A stretch of 64,000 bases of DNA from NCBI GenBank assembly GCA_018105865.1, contig CM030835.1, forward strand, positions 1,385,816 through 1,449,815, in the 5' to 3' direction. Shown piece by piece: positions 37,933-51,263 of the stretch. Position 1 is the stretch's first letter; each line of letters opens with the position of its first letter. This stretch comes from Metaphire vulgaris (lineage: Eukaryota; Annelida; Clitellata; Crassiclitellata; Megascolecidae). Both the position numbers and the translations under genes were made by a program. The notes below the pieces were generated by a model that did no database searches, was not told the origin of the DNA, and saw only the letters and a list, made by a program, of their open reading frames with translations.

Positions 37933-40900
37933 CTCTATTTAACCAAAGCCATCATATTATGATACTGTAAGCACACTGCATCTGCATATTCTACATTCTG
38001 CATCACAAAAACAAGTTCTTAGGTGTTTCAAAAATCTCTGCATGGTCCATGATTTCACACAAATTACTTATCAAAGCAATCTTTAATTTTCCTTGTCTTC
38101 AGTTCAAAGCCATCACACTTGCTGGTGTATAAAAATTTAGGCTGAAAATAATTTCTACGAGCATTAAATATAAAACAACTTTTATATTGAAGCCTGAAAT
38201 TGATCTTAGTGAAAATGCAGAATTTGTGTGGTCAATTTCAAAAACATGATCTGAACAGCCCAGGATGCAACAAAGGAGAAAGGCTGAAACGACATCATCT
38301 ACATTATTGCTAACCATCTCACTACATAAAGCCAATATTTTGGCTTCATAATCCTAAGGTCATAAGGATCGTCGTTTTCAAAGGGTTAAGAATTTATGAA
38401 GATGCTAAGAGATTCATGTGTGAGTTCAGGCCATCTTTCATTATTGTTCTAAAAGTAAATTCAGAAATGACATCAGGCAAACAACATGCCAAAATAACAA
38501 GTCTAGACACCACGAATTTTTAAAATTTAGTGACAATAAATTCAATTCAGAAATGACATATATAAGACTCGCACGTACCACGCAACAGTAATTCTGGGAT
38601 CCAGATAATTCAGCTTTGACGTTGAGAGAGCAATTTCCTTGTTTTCATCCTGAAATTATGGCATTTACGAACGAATAAACAGCGGCAATTAAACTTCAGA
38701 TAAACGCAAAATAATTCTGTATTACAATACCAATACACTTGATACAAAGCACAATATGTAAGACTGATAAAAACAACAAAAGATGCAATACAACATCAGC
38801 TGCTGCTGCTGCCACCGCCAGATAGATTGCCAAAAATCAGAAAATGGCTAGAGAAAATGTTTCAAAATCATAATCTATAAAAGTAAAAAATCCAAAGCAT
38901 TGCATGCCACGAGTGTTCAGAACAGTTCTAAAATGGCCTTAGACAAAACCTAAATAAATAAATGAAGAATTTGCCAAATGCAAATTTGCCTGAAATGTAA
39001 GTTAACAGTGAACAAGTTTCTTTACCTTATCCGTGGCTTGAACTTCAAGCTTGCTCAGCTGTTCCTTCAAACGCTCCAAAGCCTTTTCTTTTTTAGCAAC
39101 AGTACTACAAAAGCAAAATGATAAAAACCATTTTGATTACGTTACTTACTGGTTAGTTGATATAAATAGATTCAAAGTCAAAAGTTGTGCAGCCGAGCAA
39201 AATATTATGGAATAATAGAAGCCAAAAATGCAAAAATGTACAAAGTCAGGCATAACATAACATAAAACCTGGCAAAGCAATAAATCATTTAATTAATAAC
39301 TTAAAGCATTTTGAGGATGGCAAAAGCGAATGATTAAGACAGATTAGAATAAAAATCAAAAGCAAACTCATACACACTTTGAATTTTGTAGAATATAAAA
39401 TAAAGTTTGCCTTTTCGCTGAATCAGAGCGCCTGGCTTTATAATCTGACTTGGCATCCTTCAGTTCTTTTTTAGCACCTCTTATGGCATCTTTCTTAGCA
39501 TCAATCTACAAACAACCATACAAATAAAACATCAAATACGCTAACAGATTTTATACCTGTGATCATTGTCACCTAACTTCAAATGTTCCATAAAAGACCA
39601 GCATACAGTGACGGCTCTACATGGGGGATGAGTGGGGATGCATCCCCACCACCGGACTTTCGGACCTTTTTCGCTTGTGAAACTAATTTTTTGGGATTAA
39701 AAGTCTAGTAAAACTACAGCAAAAAACTGCAGATGACTTTTTTTGCTTGTCAACCTATTTTTCGGTAAAAGTGTAGTAGAATTAGTGAAAAAAATTTTTG
39801 TCAGCCTTTTTTGGCAAACTTTATTGATTTTTCCCTTCTCTTTTCATCCCCCCCCACCACCAACTTCCGAAGAATTAATTTCGTCCCCCACCAAGAAATC
39901 CTGGAACCGCCACTGCCAACATAACTCATGAACTCAAATTGTTATTTTAAAAAAAACAAACATAATCATCATCATCATACTGGTCAAATGTCACATCAAA
40001 ATCAATATCCTTTGTTAAAAAAATCCACGTGCTTTGTGTATCATCCAGATAGATGATACACGAAACCTTTCTACTTAAGAAATCAAGATGTCTCTCATAT
40101 AACAAATGCATCACAGCTATCAGACCACTACTTAAACTATTAATCATCGAGACACACTATTACACAAAGCTCAATATACAACAAAATGAAGGCCCAGAAA
40201 CACTAAATTTTAAAGCAGAGCTGCCAAATATATATCATTACCCAACTATACCTAACACCCTACAAATATTTAAAATTTACTGGCAAAAATTCAGCTTATA
40301 TTTCATCAGTTCTAACGGTAAATTAACTTGCTTTGTTACTATTCTTATCAAACAGTTTGTCTACAGTCTAGAGAGCCTGTATGCTTGATTATGTAAAGAC
40401 ATGCAACATTTGTACAAACAAAGCTCAGAAAGTATTACAGAAAATCAGTCTATTTCATAACTTTAAGTTCTAAGACTATTAATTTGCTATTCCAGTTTTA
40501 TATAGCTCTTGTGCTGTTGGTGTTAATATAAATATCGCGACTGTTAATCTTACACAGTCAATAAGCAACTGAAAAATTTGATGAGAAATAAATAATTAAA
40601 TAAACACATTAAAACTGATTTGTAAATAATAGGTTAATATTTTAATTATTATCACTCATTTAATCTGTAAAATGCCAAAACATTACAAAAGAATATTAGA
40701 TAAAATTCCTTTTAACCTTAACTTGAAGATTCTCCATCTGCTTCTCGAAGTTCTTTGGGGCAGCACGCTGATGGTTACACAGCACAGCCACAGCACGATT
40801 AGCACGATTATACGAAAGCAACTTTGCAGGAATACTATCTTCAGCTAAAGAAAAAGACAGCACAATATGAACTGCACTATCATAATTTAATGAATGACGA

Positions 40901-43900
40901 TTATATCATAAATAATCACCACTTGAGCTGCAAACATTTCGTGATGCCAAATGAATTATTACAACACCAGAGTCAAAGGAGAAAACAAAATAAAAAACAA
41001 TGTTTTATGTAGCCAAGCATATAACAAACAATAGAGATGTGATATTGTCAAAGCAAACCAATGAAGGCATAAGCAGGTAAATAGCAATTTAAGTATATCT
41101 GGAGGGAGAAAACGTGAAAAACTATTGAAGGAGATAACAAAGAGGGTCCTTGCTGCACGATAACAAAGAATGAGGAAGAAAAACGCACCAAATGAAGATG
41201 AAATCTGACAATAATCGATGCAGTAAAATGACTCGTGAAAAAATTACATTACTTAAATTTGAGAAATGGCACAACTGCTATGCACTGGGGAAGCAAAAGA
41301 CAGTAAGATGTCCAGCAGGTATGTGTAAGAGGATGCATAACCTATAATAATAAAACGTGGGCACACATGTATCGGTGTAGTGAATTAGACATAACAGAAA
41401 TGAGAATAGATTGACAGAAGACTGAAAGTGATGATATAACAGATGCACAAGAAAATCCCCTAACATTTAACTCGAATCAAAAACCGTAAAACTGGGAATT
41501 TCAGGATACTGTGAGTGCTATAGATACACCAAGCAACAGAATATTAACTCTAACCTGAACTTGAATGACAATATCAATCAATTTACAAGTCCACAAACAT
41601 GATCTAAAAGAACTGGAGAAAAAAATCTTACGGTCAGTGAGGAGGTCCAGCTGTTCCTGCAGGGTACGTGAGGCATTATAAGTACGGAAAACCTTGGCGG
41701 TCAGTCCATCCATCAGACTTTGCAGGTGCTTATTCAGAATAGTAGTCTATATTTTAAGACATACGAATCAATCACTTACTGAACTTAAAACAATTTTGAT
41801 AAGTTTTTAAGCTGAGAAAATTATCACTAAAATCTACCGTTAATAAATTATAACAATGATTCAATAGCCTTAAAGTAATGACAAATCACAAATTCATGTA
41901 TATATCAGGGTCAGGTCAGTTTTTTTGTCCTCCAGCTGTGTCCAGCTATCGACTTCTTCACGGCACCTCTCCAAAGATCTCTGTCCTTTGCTATTTCTTC
42001 CAAAGTCATTCGGTGTCTTCCGTCAGTTTTTCCATTGAGATTCAGCCCTGCCATTTGCAGATCATCTTCCAATTCGTCCACCCATCGTCCTTTCAGTCTT
42101 CCTTCAGGTCTTCTCCCCTCTGACCTGTAGTTGAAAATTCGTTTTGGGTTTCTTATAGCTTATATTTTGAGAGAGAGAGAGAGAGAAAATCTCTTGATTA
42201 ATTAAACTTTCTATCAATTTTGTTAAAACATATCAAACGTAAAATAACTCTTGTCCAAGAGTGGACGTAATCAGAAAAATCTCATAAAAGACGACGAAGA
42301 TACTCACATTCAGCCTATCAAACACGTCATCGCCGCCCTGTTTGTTCTCCATGAAGAGCTGTAGATTCTTAAAGACGCGCTTCTCTATTGCGACGGTATT
42401 ATAATAGCGAATCGAGTCCTTTCCAAGAAAGTCGAACTCAACGACGAATTCCTGTCCGTTCATCTCTTCGTGAAGTTTGATGTGCTCCACTCGCAGTGAA
42501 CAGCAGCCGACCGTATCGGCCGTGTCCTCGTCCTTCTCGTTGCCTGCTCTGAGGGCCAACTAGAGAAAAACAAAAGTTTTCATCGCTGTCTGAAAACTTA
42601 CCAACAATCTAAAAATTGTCTAAACACAGCACTGAACTTGTATTTCCTTTACAGTTAACCCCTTTACCGAGAACCCCAAATATATCCGTCCGTTTTACGT
42701 CGAGTTACGGTTAAATACACGGTAAAGGGGTTAAGTCTTGATAAATATCAAGACATCTCAGTGATTTGCCCCTTAGATTTATAGCACTTGTCAATTGCAA
42801 TAAAACATAACAAAAACTAAACAAAATAACAACATACAGTATATTCTGCAACATAAAACTGGTATGGAAATAATACCAGAATGAACATCTAACAAACACT
42901 CACATACATAACAATAAAGAACTAACATCTAACCAAAAATAGTATCAAAAATTGATTGGAATGACCATCCTGTGCTACGTTCAGTAATATCAACATGTCA
43001 ACATTGTATTGCGTACAGTTGTTCGATCACAAATGAATTCAAAAACCGACGTCAATATATAAATTACCTTATCAATAAAATAAAGTGCAACGGCACGCTG
43101 GCGAATTTTCATCTCTTTTGATTTCCAGTCCTCGTGATAATTCCGCCTAATCCGGTCGACGCATTTGTGCAGACGCCTTGCAGTCTCGTACTTCATCCAG
43201 TCCTTTTCTCCTTTCAGCTTTGACGCTGCGTTCAGCATGATGTACTTTATGGAGCCCTGGATGTTCTCGGACCACGAGGCCAACCAGGTCACCTACAAAG
43301 GGATGAATGAAACACAACAAATAACCAAAATCAAACGATATCCACTGCATCCAGCCGTCTCTCTACCATCCCCCTACTATTGTTTTTATTGGTCTCTACA
43401 CTTTTAAAATCATAGGCACATACAATCTACAGGCAACTTCTTATTTCATGCTGATAGCAGATTAGGTTCATCTTCCTGTGACAGTCACCCAAAAACGCAA
43501 TCACCACTCTCCTGCATCATTCCTGAAATCTTCTCAATCACTAGCCGTTGTAATTTAGCTTTTACCACAAATGGTCACTCCAACTCATCTTGGATCTTCT
43601 CTAGGAGTTCCAAGCTTTCCTCTACTGTTGGACTACCACTTATATATGTTATTGGCAAGCTGAGAGTCATCCATTTGAAATAGATATATATCTATTTCAT
43701 ATCTAATTTTCCAGATTACTTCATTTATTAACCCCTTAACTGGGGATCCCGGATATATCCGTCCATTTTACATTGAGTTACAGTTAAATACATGGCTAAG
43801 GGGTTAACTAGTATCAACAGCTTTTGCTTTCTTACTTTTTGCGTACGTTATGTTCCTCAGAAATGACTTTATCATTCTCCTCAGCCACCCTATTTTGTTT

Positions 43901-46900
43901 AAATACAGTTCCCTTCCTTATCTTTGCTAATTCAAGAAGCTGAAAATGTAAACTTCGTGTCATGTATCTTAGTGCAATACATGATTCATGTTCTAGCTTT
44001 ATTTTAGTTGGACCATAGAAAGACCCATCTAGAAGCCAGTATACACTGAAGAGCAAATCCAGATGTGCATTAGAACCAATAAACTATATCCAGATGCTCC
44101 ACTAATGGAAGGAAAGACAGTGAGTGAGACACACAGTGGCCTGAGGATCTATGGTACAATCTACATAAATCTAAGGCCCATTATGTAAAATGAGAATGTC
44201 CAAGGAATCAGTTGATAAACACACATGTGCACACATACACGCACACACACACACAGTACATACTGTATATAACCAAGAAGATAATTATTGAATCAGTACT
44301 TCTCAATTGTGAAATGTTCATTCAAATTTGCTTGGCTGGGTTTCCTATAATTTAATAGGCAGACTAGTCACACGTAAAACATATATAAATTAATTATAGC
44401 TTAAAGCTTTTAACATGAAATTTTTGCTGAAGCCTAATTCAACTGCATTATTGCAATATGAGTAAAATCAATTATTTCTACGTCAAATCTCAACACTTCC
44501 CACAATCGACTGACTTGAGATCTCTTTGTTTCAGAGCTCACATACCCTATGTCTGCAAGTGCCAGTGTCAGCATCTTAGTTTCACATTTTTGCCAGCGCA
44601 TCTGCTGAAGCACTATAACTGTTCCACAAAGTCACGTATACTGTATGTATGTCTGTATGTCTGTCTAGCTGCTTGCGTGGTCCACTTTCAAATGATAATC
44701 ACTCAACTAAGGCGCTGTAAAATCAGTCAATTGCATTCTTCCCAGTTTAAAATGTTATCCCCCAGAAATGCACTCCCATACATATAATAGACATCACATA
44801 TACAGGGTGGGGCAAAAAACATCGGACTATATTAAATGCAAACCGCAAGCAAGAAAATAGCAACTGCAACTCACAGAATTGTCATGTCGCACTTCTTTCC
44901 ACTTGTGTCCAGGTGGAGGACTTGGAACCTTCGAGCCCCTGCAAGGTTCAAACTGACTATGACAAGCAAATTTACTCTAAAGACCTTTGCTAAATTGCCC
45001 GTGTTAAATCAGGAATAACAGATGACAATTTAAAATGAAATTCATATTCAGATTTATAAGGGCTTACTTAAAAACCAAGCAAAGTCTAATATCTAAATAG
45101 CAGGATGACCAGTAACAACAGTCTTCACTAGTGCAAGAATACAGGATTCATCATAAATATTCTCTCATAAATCAATGATCATCATTCACATCAGACCACT
45201 ACTTTGTGTAATAATCATCGAGAATATAGGAAAAAGCAAATGCAATCATCTTCAGATAATATTCAATCATAATACTGATAAAATCAATGACACACATTCA
45301 CTGGTACTTGTCCCATTATCTGTGAATTGGTATGCATACTAAAACACTAAAAATGCATTATTTTCAGAAGAAATAAAATATATTCTCAGCGCTAAATATA
45401 TCGTTCTAAGAAACAACATACAATTCATAGAACTAATCATGCAAGACCCGCTACGTCAAGACATGCCAGAGGTTAAAATTTCCAATAGTCGTTTTAAAAA
45501 GGCAAATTGGATGAATCTAAGTCGTAACAACACACATAGCAACACCCACTTGCTGCAGTTGATGATGATATCCTCTGGTTGGGTTCTCTTCTTCAGCATG
45601 CCCTGCTTTGGGTGATCTCCACGGCCTCTGAAGAGACCGGGTGGCTCGATCTTAAAGTTTCCAATCTTCTGCTTATGTCCGTCGATTATGCAGAAACCAT
45701 ACTCTTTCTGCATTTTATCGTTTTCCTTCTTCACAGCCTGGTCACACAAAGTCGCCGACGTACAAAAATATGCAATTCAGTACACCAACTGATAAGATGA
45801 AATAACGTAAATAACTCTCCCTAAATGTTATTTATAAGCACGAAATGTCATACAGTGCAGCCTATGCTATAATTAAATGCATTACAAGAGGGGAGCAAAT
45901 TCTATTACAAGCAAACTGCATATGTACGGGCACACTGATCGAACATGAATGCTTATGGAGTAGCCAATTAAGCTTTCCCATGACCCCAAGATTTACATTT
46001 AAATTCTCTGGAGGATTTAACGCATTCTGATCCCACAACAATCAGCATAAGGTGAAACTTCTGGAAAACTAAATCCCTTTCTTGCAATTATAATTAAAAC
46101 AGTACATACCAATTTTTCTTCCTTAGACATATTTTTTCTCTCTTCAGTTTTCTGTTTAAAGTAAATGTCGATTTCTTTAAAGTTACATCTCCTCAGGTCC
46201 GTAATCAACTCCCGTTCTTTGCTTGTCATCATCTAAAGTTACAACAACAACAACCACATACTTATTAAGACACAGGAACAGCAGTATAGCTGTAGTCTAT
46301 TACCGGTATATCATACAAAACAAGATGACACAGATTTAAATAAATTCTCACCTTTCGCCAGTCTTTAAAAAAGTTGCTGTTGAACAATTCACGTGTTGTG
46401 TAATCGTGGTCTAACATTCTTGCATAAAATGTTGCGACCTCCTCCGCTTTTTCACTCAGCTGCACGACTTTTCCATCGTAATAGAACTTGACATTGCTTG
46501 GCAAAGGTACGTAAGCTGGAGCAAAGACAGGTCCCTTGTGTTCTAGCGTGGTCCATTTTATGCCTTCATCGCGCTTATTTTCCTCCCACCTAATTCAAAC
46601 AAAAATTTTAATTGAATCATAATGCTATAACTAAACAACTCATAAAACGCAAACAAAAAGTAGATGATGCAGTATTTTGGTTCTGCTATAAAAGTAAAAA
46701 TCCTGGTAAAGCAATTCCAGCAAAACAGACATCTTCACTGCATACAATAAGTCCATCTGTACAAGCCAAGTTCAAACTACCACATGCTTTAAAAGACAAT
46801 AAAAACTTATTTCAGCACATCAGCAAAACTCACACAGCCCATATGATATGCACACTTTCCTTTACACACCTACAGTGTTCAGCAAAAAAAGTATAATATA

Positions 46901-49900
46901 TTAATTCATTTGAGCCAAACACTTACCATTTCCACTTCGTTTCTTCAGCGGCATCATCGTCCTGTTTCTTTCTGCCCTTCTTCGGACTCTCCTGTTCTTC
47001 CTTCACACTTTGCTTTCTGCTTCCGTGTTTCTACATATTTACAACATCTGTGCATGCATGCATTGCCATTTATCATGCATAGCTTATTACTGATAACACT
47101 TAGGCAAAAAAAGTTGTTTTTAAAATTCGAGATGTCGACAAAAGATCGTGACTTTGCAATAAAACAGAGTTACCTGCTGAAAAATGCAACACTGCAACAC
47201 AGCAATAGATACTGTGAGTAATTAGTGTAGGAAACTCACATGGACCCTCCAGATAACAAAACTAAAAACCTGATAGACAATATCAGCAGAAATTAAATTT
47301 GGATCACACTTTGTTGTGTCAGAGATAAAAGTTAAACAAAGTGGAGAAAAAGAGCCAAGGAAAAAGTGCTCTGACACAAAAACATTTAATCAAATGGGTC
47401 TAAAAAATTTTCAAACCAAAATCAGAACATGGCAGGACTGAATCTCAATGGAAAAACCGACGGAAGACACCGAATGACCTCAGAAGAAATAGCAAAGGTC
47501 AGAGAACTTTGGAGAGATGACATGGAGAAGTCGACAGCTGGACACAGTTGGAGGTGGAGGACAAAGGCCTGACCTGACCTGACCTATATGTTCGGTTTCA
47601 GTATCTAGTACAAAAAGGCAAAGGTTAACAGCAAAAGATGAATTATATAATTAAATAAACATTCTAATGCAATCTCTAAGCAGCAAGCACGCATTAATTA
47701 ATTACCGCTGATGCAAAGTCATTGTCTTCGTGCTTCCTCTTCTTGTGAGCCTTTTCTTCCGTTTTAATTTTTTTAGCTTTCTGTATTCTAAAATAATCCA
47801 TAATCAAAAACATTCAAACAGTAATATTCTATAATGAATCCTTTCACATTTTCTTCAATCTTCGAGTCAAGCCCTCCGACCGACTGAAAAGCAAGCGTCC
47901 ACAATTTGCTCTGAATTAGCCAAACTGCCCGAATTGTCTCCAACAAACCTGGCAGACAAAGGCTCATCACTTTCATCACCAGAATCATGTTTTCTTTTCT
48001 TTGAAGGTCTTTCTTCAGTTTTAACTGCATCCAATCTAGCCATCTACAACAGACGCAAGTCGAAAAGACTGGTCAAAATGTGAATGGGAATAAGCTTAAA
48101 GCAAGTACACACAAAGAAACTCAGCAGTAAACCAGACTTATGTACTATATTGAGAAATATTCTACATTTTAAAATTAACACATAACACATAATTAACACA
48201 GAGACACAACACCATTGCAACAACAAGACCATAATACAAACTGTGAGACTTCAGATACTGAATCCGAACTATTTGAAAATTTTTTAAATTAAAATAAATT
48301 TTATCTTGCAATAACAAAGCCAAACATGAAAGCATTTAGTGTCAGAACTTTAGAAATAAAGTCATTTAAAAATGGAACATTTTCTGATTATGCACAAAAC
48401 AAAAAATTAGTCCCCAATTCTGGCCTTTGTTATTAATAAACAAGTCCACAATGAACTATTTACACAAAGATCAAGAGCAAAAGCTTACCAGAGGTAAATC
48501 GTCATCATCTCCAGGTTCTGACTTTACTTGAGATTGCTTTCTACTGCCTCCAAGATTCTGTAGTCTGTCAAACTGAAATTGATGATCACCTTACATTAAA
48601 ATCCCATGATTCAACTTCTTAAAATCATATCGTGCATAATAAAAACACAATCGCAATCAACAAAGCAACTAAACTTATAATAAAATAAGGAACTTAATAA
48701 ATATCATGTAACGTTAACAAAAAATAAGTTTAAAATAATGCTCTAAGTCACCAGATTTTGACACTCTAGTAAAGACAGAAAATGTAATTTAAATATTATC
48801 ATCTATTTGCTGAACAAGTGATCAAATGGCAAAATTGTAAATCACAAAGCCTAAATTCATTTACCATTCAAAGGGATTTCAAATACATCTATATGTAACA
48901 CTAAGTTACCATACAATAAGGCTAATTCTAATTCATAAATTTATATTGGCTCAAAACTTCATTTATAATACACAGCAAATATTTACATTCTATTCTATTT
49001 CCCTTGCATGTTTCCTGCACTCAGGTCTAAGTCTCACTCATAAATAAATATACAACATATCATTGCTTCTGCCAGTGAAGTCCTTTATATTCAGACTGAC
49101 ACAAAAAAAGGATATATCAAAAAAGGGATACTGTAACTAAATTATATTAATTGTCTCAACTTTGTAAGTAAATCTACATATAATCTCCATAACGATAACA
49201 TAAATTACCATATAAATGGGACACACGTGCGCTAAGAAACTTAGTGATTTAAAAATGGACCCTGCAAAGATATCTCAGGCCCATAAATTAGCCATACATA
49301 AAAATCTTCAACCTTGGTAATAAAATTATATGCAATTATAACCAATTATAATTGATGCAGTGCAATGCTATTTTTATTAAACTGACAATAAATGCCCATA
49401 ATCTTATTAAGATAAAACCTGCTTTTAACCTAATACCACATTTTAAAATCCATAAAAATAAATGCACCTGTTCAGTGATTTATTTTTCAAGCACTCAACA
49501 GAATAAATCAAATGACCAAAGCTTTTTAAGAAGACCACTAACCAGAGAGGCATTATCGCGTCATCGTCACTTTTCATCGGAGGTCTCGATTCTGGCGACT
49601 TCACGGGAGACCTGGTTTCAGATTTTACCCTCACGGGGCTGGACATCCCAATCAGTTTACCGGTACTTGAGTCACTCAGAGACTGTTTGTCAGGTCGATG
49701 ATGATGTTGCTGCTTCTCAGGGGACTTATGATCATCACTTTTAAACATCACCCTATCTGACGTCGCACGGCTGGCACTGCTACTATGATGCTTGTCCTTG
49801 TGTGACGAGGACAACGGCTTCGAAGAGCTTGAATGGCTCCTCGAACCGTCTGAACCTTTGGTTTTTTCCCCAACATGAGCATCCTTGTTCCTTGAGCTAG

Positions 49901-51138
49901 GCTCAACTTTACTACTAGAACCTCCGTCTTTATGTTTCGAACTGCTTCCCTCTTTGGAACTTCCATCTTTATGCTTTGCACTGGATTCTGACCTAGAACT
50001 TGAAGTGGAATGCTCCTTTGATCTGGAACTGGAATGATTATCTTTGTGGGAGGATGAGCCAGACCCAGATAACTTTTCCTTATCTCTTGATGAACTAGAA
50101 TGATCTCTTTGCTTGAAAGACGTTGACGATGATGACAAATGATGATCTTTGGGCCTCGAAAATCCATTTTTACTTTCAGGCGCTGCTGAATCTTTGGATC
50201 GAGAGACATTAGAGATTGAAGAGGGACTAGGCTTGCTGTGACTGCTACTGCTACTTCTGTGCTTCTGCTTTTCAAAAACACCAACTGTTCCAGTGCTATT
50301 GCTTACGTTACTGGAGGCACCAGAACTATTTCCATTAAAAATGCCTGGATTGTCATCAAATTCACTCTCGTTTCGATTAATCATTGGCTCTGAAAATAAT
50401 TTTTACGTTCATAAAAATCAGAAAAGCATGTTCTTCATAAAGACAATTTAAATTAGAAAAACTGACTTAAAAAACTTCAACTTCGCCCAACCAACACTCC
50501 AGCTACAACTCCTAAAATCATTCAATACAAAGTACTTGCACATTCGAAGTTCAGTAACAAATATTCACATGTAAATTATCCCAAAATGGCAGCATCAACA
50601 GACTGGTTCCTTCCTCTTCCCTCAAACCATATCAAAACTATCACTCTCTCTCACCACATCCTTGACTTACTTTAACTTTATCCACACCACTTTCCAGTTA
50701 TAACGCTTTAAAATTATCCGATATAAAACCCCCAAATATTTTGAAGTTCTTATTCCTTCAAAAATCTTTAGATAAAAATTCTCCCAACAGTCCTTCTCTC
50801 CTGCTTGGATCAGTATTGAAACTATCACTTAGAGATATATAAAGAAATGTCTTTATCCAAGAGAACTATGATCAAAGTTTTTTTAACCGTCTCCTGTCGG
50901 AGCTGCGGGTTGTTGTTGCTCATACCTCTGCCACTGACCGCCAACCCTATTAAATACTAATCTCTAATCTATGGTTCTGGTCAGCCAGGCTGATCCAGTG
51001 GAATAATCAGTGACATCGCCAACTGGGTCCACAACCCAGTCATTAAATTACCAAAAATGCATACAAAAGATCTACTGCCGAAATGAGCGAAACAACTTTT
51101 ATCCTTTTACCTGAACTCGAAGTGTTTGTTATCGTCAT
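37721..51138 (-). CDS. TOP1: DNA topoisomerase I, type IB, nuclear (18 coding exons)
   Basis: It relaxes supercoiled DNA in the nucleus through a 3'-phosphotyrosyl intermediate. Exons, 5' to 3' on the minus strand: 51147-51111 (ATG at 51138), 50389-49543 (or 49539), 48572-48489, 48043-47949, 47787-47706, 47030-46927, 46589-46352, 46232-46110, 45737-45550, 44938-44875, 43292-43068, 42559-42308, 41746-41632, 40844-40717, 39505-39411, 39104-39026, 38649-38579 and 37823-37721. This gives about 974 aa. The first 410 residues are a Ser/Lys/Asp-rich tail with KKRKH-type nuclear signals. The core starts at [16 protein letters not shown]. Catalytic residues are present: Arg in LALRAGNEK, Lys in [11 protein letters not shown], Arg in KVFRTYNAS, His in LCNHQRAAP, Tyr in SKLNYLDPR (codon 38607-38605). 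The C-terminus [14 protein letters not shown] is typical. Human TOP1 is 765 aa; the excess lies in the N-tail. Two donors are uncertain (exons 2 and 15). Confidence 0.96.
37868..37926. repeat. (AC)n microsatellite just upstream of the last TOP1 exon
   Basis: About 59 bp of AC, read as (GT)n on the coding strand, roughly 45 bp upstream of the acceptor of the terminal exon. Such runs next to acceptors can affect splicing, but no effect is shown here. Confidence 0.95.
39606..39915. mobile_element. hAT-like short element in a TOP1 intron
   Basis: It runs from CAGTGACGGCTCTACATGG to CTGGAACCGCCACTG. Flanks ccagcata (39598-39605) and ccaacata (39916-39923) match at 7 of 8. It is related to 480-858 and contains 'gatgactttttttgcttgtcaa'. 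Confidence 0.75.
41911..42118 (-). pseudogene. RTE-like LINE 3' end in a TOP1 intron
   Basis: The minus strand reads [20 protein letters not shown], then [20 protein letters not shown], then [18 protein letters not shown] and a stop. 'GR.KGRW.D.L..DL...G......A.DR..WR' is the usual C-terminal tail of RTE-type and related reverse transcriptases. It ends with a short 'ctgacctgaccctga' tail. It is a 5'-truncated insertion in the same orientation as TOP1. A sister copy lies at 47429-47590 on the other strand. Confidence 0.75.
42655..42734. mobile_element. 80-bp TTAA inverted-repeat element, copy 4
   Basis: TTAACCCCTTTACCGAG at the left and CACGGTAAAGGGGTTAA at the right. Both ends carry the same compensating change relative to the other copies (CTTTACCG with CGGTAAAG), so the inverted repeat is still paired. 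It lies in a TOP1 intron. Confidence 0.85.
43728..43807. mobile_element. 80-bp TTAA inverted-repeat element, copy 5
   Basis: TTAACCCCTTAACTGGGG at the left and CATGGCTAAGGGGTTAA at the right. The inner 'ggatatatccgtccattttac' matches copies 2 and 4. It lies in the TOP1 intron between exons 10 and 11. Confidence 0.85.
47429..47590 (+). pseudogene. RTE-like LINE 3' end in a TOP1 intron, antisense
   Basis: The plus strand reads [20 protein letters not shown], then [20 protein letters not shown], then WRWRTKA and a stop. It is followed by 'cctgacctgacctgacc', a short tandem tail typical of RTE-type 3' ends. It is clearly related to 41911-42118 but in the opposite orientation. Confidence 0.75.
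49543..50389 (-). CDS. TOP1: TOP1 exon 2: extended Ser/Lys-rich N-terminal tail
   Basis: It encodes about 280 residues dominated by Ser, Lys, Asp and His ([12 protein letters not shown] and SRSK-like repeats), ending near [11 protein letters not shown]. The charge pattern resembles other metazoan TOP1 tails, but the serine content and length are higher. The obvious donor TCTG|gttagt (exon low end 49543) is out of phase with exon 3. Using GTTA|gtggtc (exon low end 49539) restores the frame and makes the total coding length divisible by three. An unseen one-or-more-codon micro-exon is the alternative. Confidence 0.8.
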
Positions 51139-51263
51139 CTTCAGGTGCTGAAAGAAATGATACACAATTAATTTATGAAATAATTTGCAGAACAAGGCAA
51201 AATTGTTCATGAATTTCTGAAAGTACTCCGACAACGACATAGACTCTCAATGCCTTTAACTGC

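Noticed and set aside
45579..45800. 73-aa plus-strand frame
   Set aside because: Antisense shadow of TOP1 exon 9.
49748..50284. 178-aa minus-strand frame overlapping TOP1 exon 2
   Set aside because: Alternative frame of the Ser/Lys-rich TOP1 exon. Only the other frame has TOP1-like composition and splices onward.
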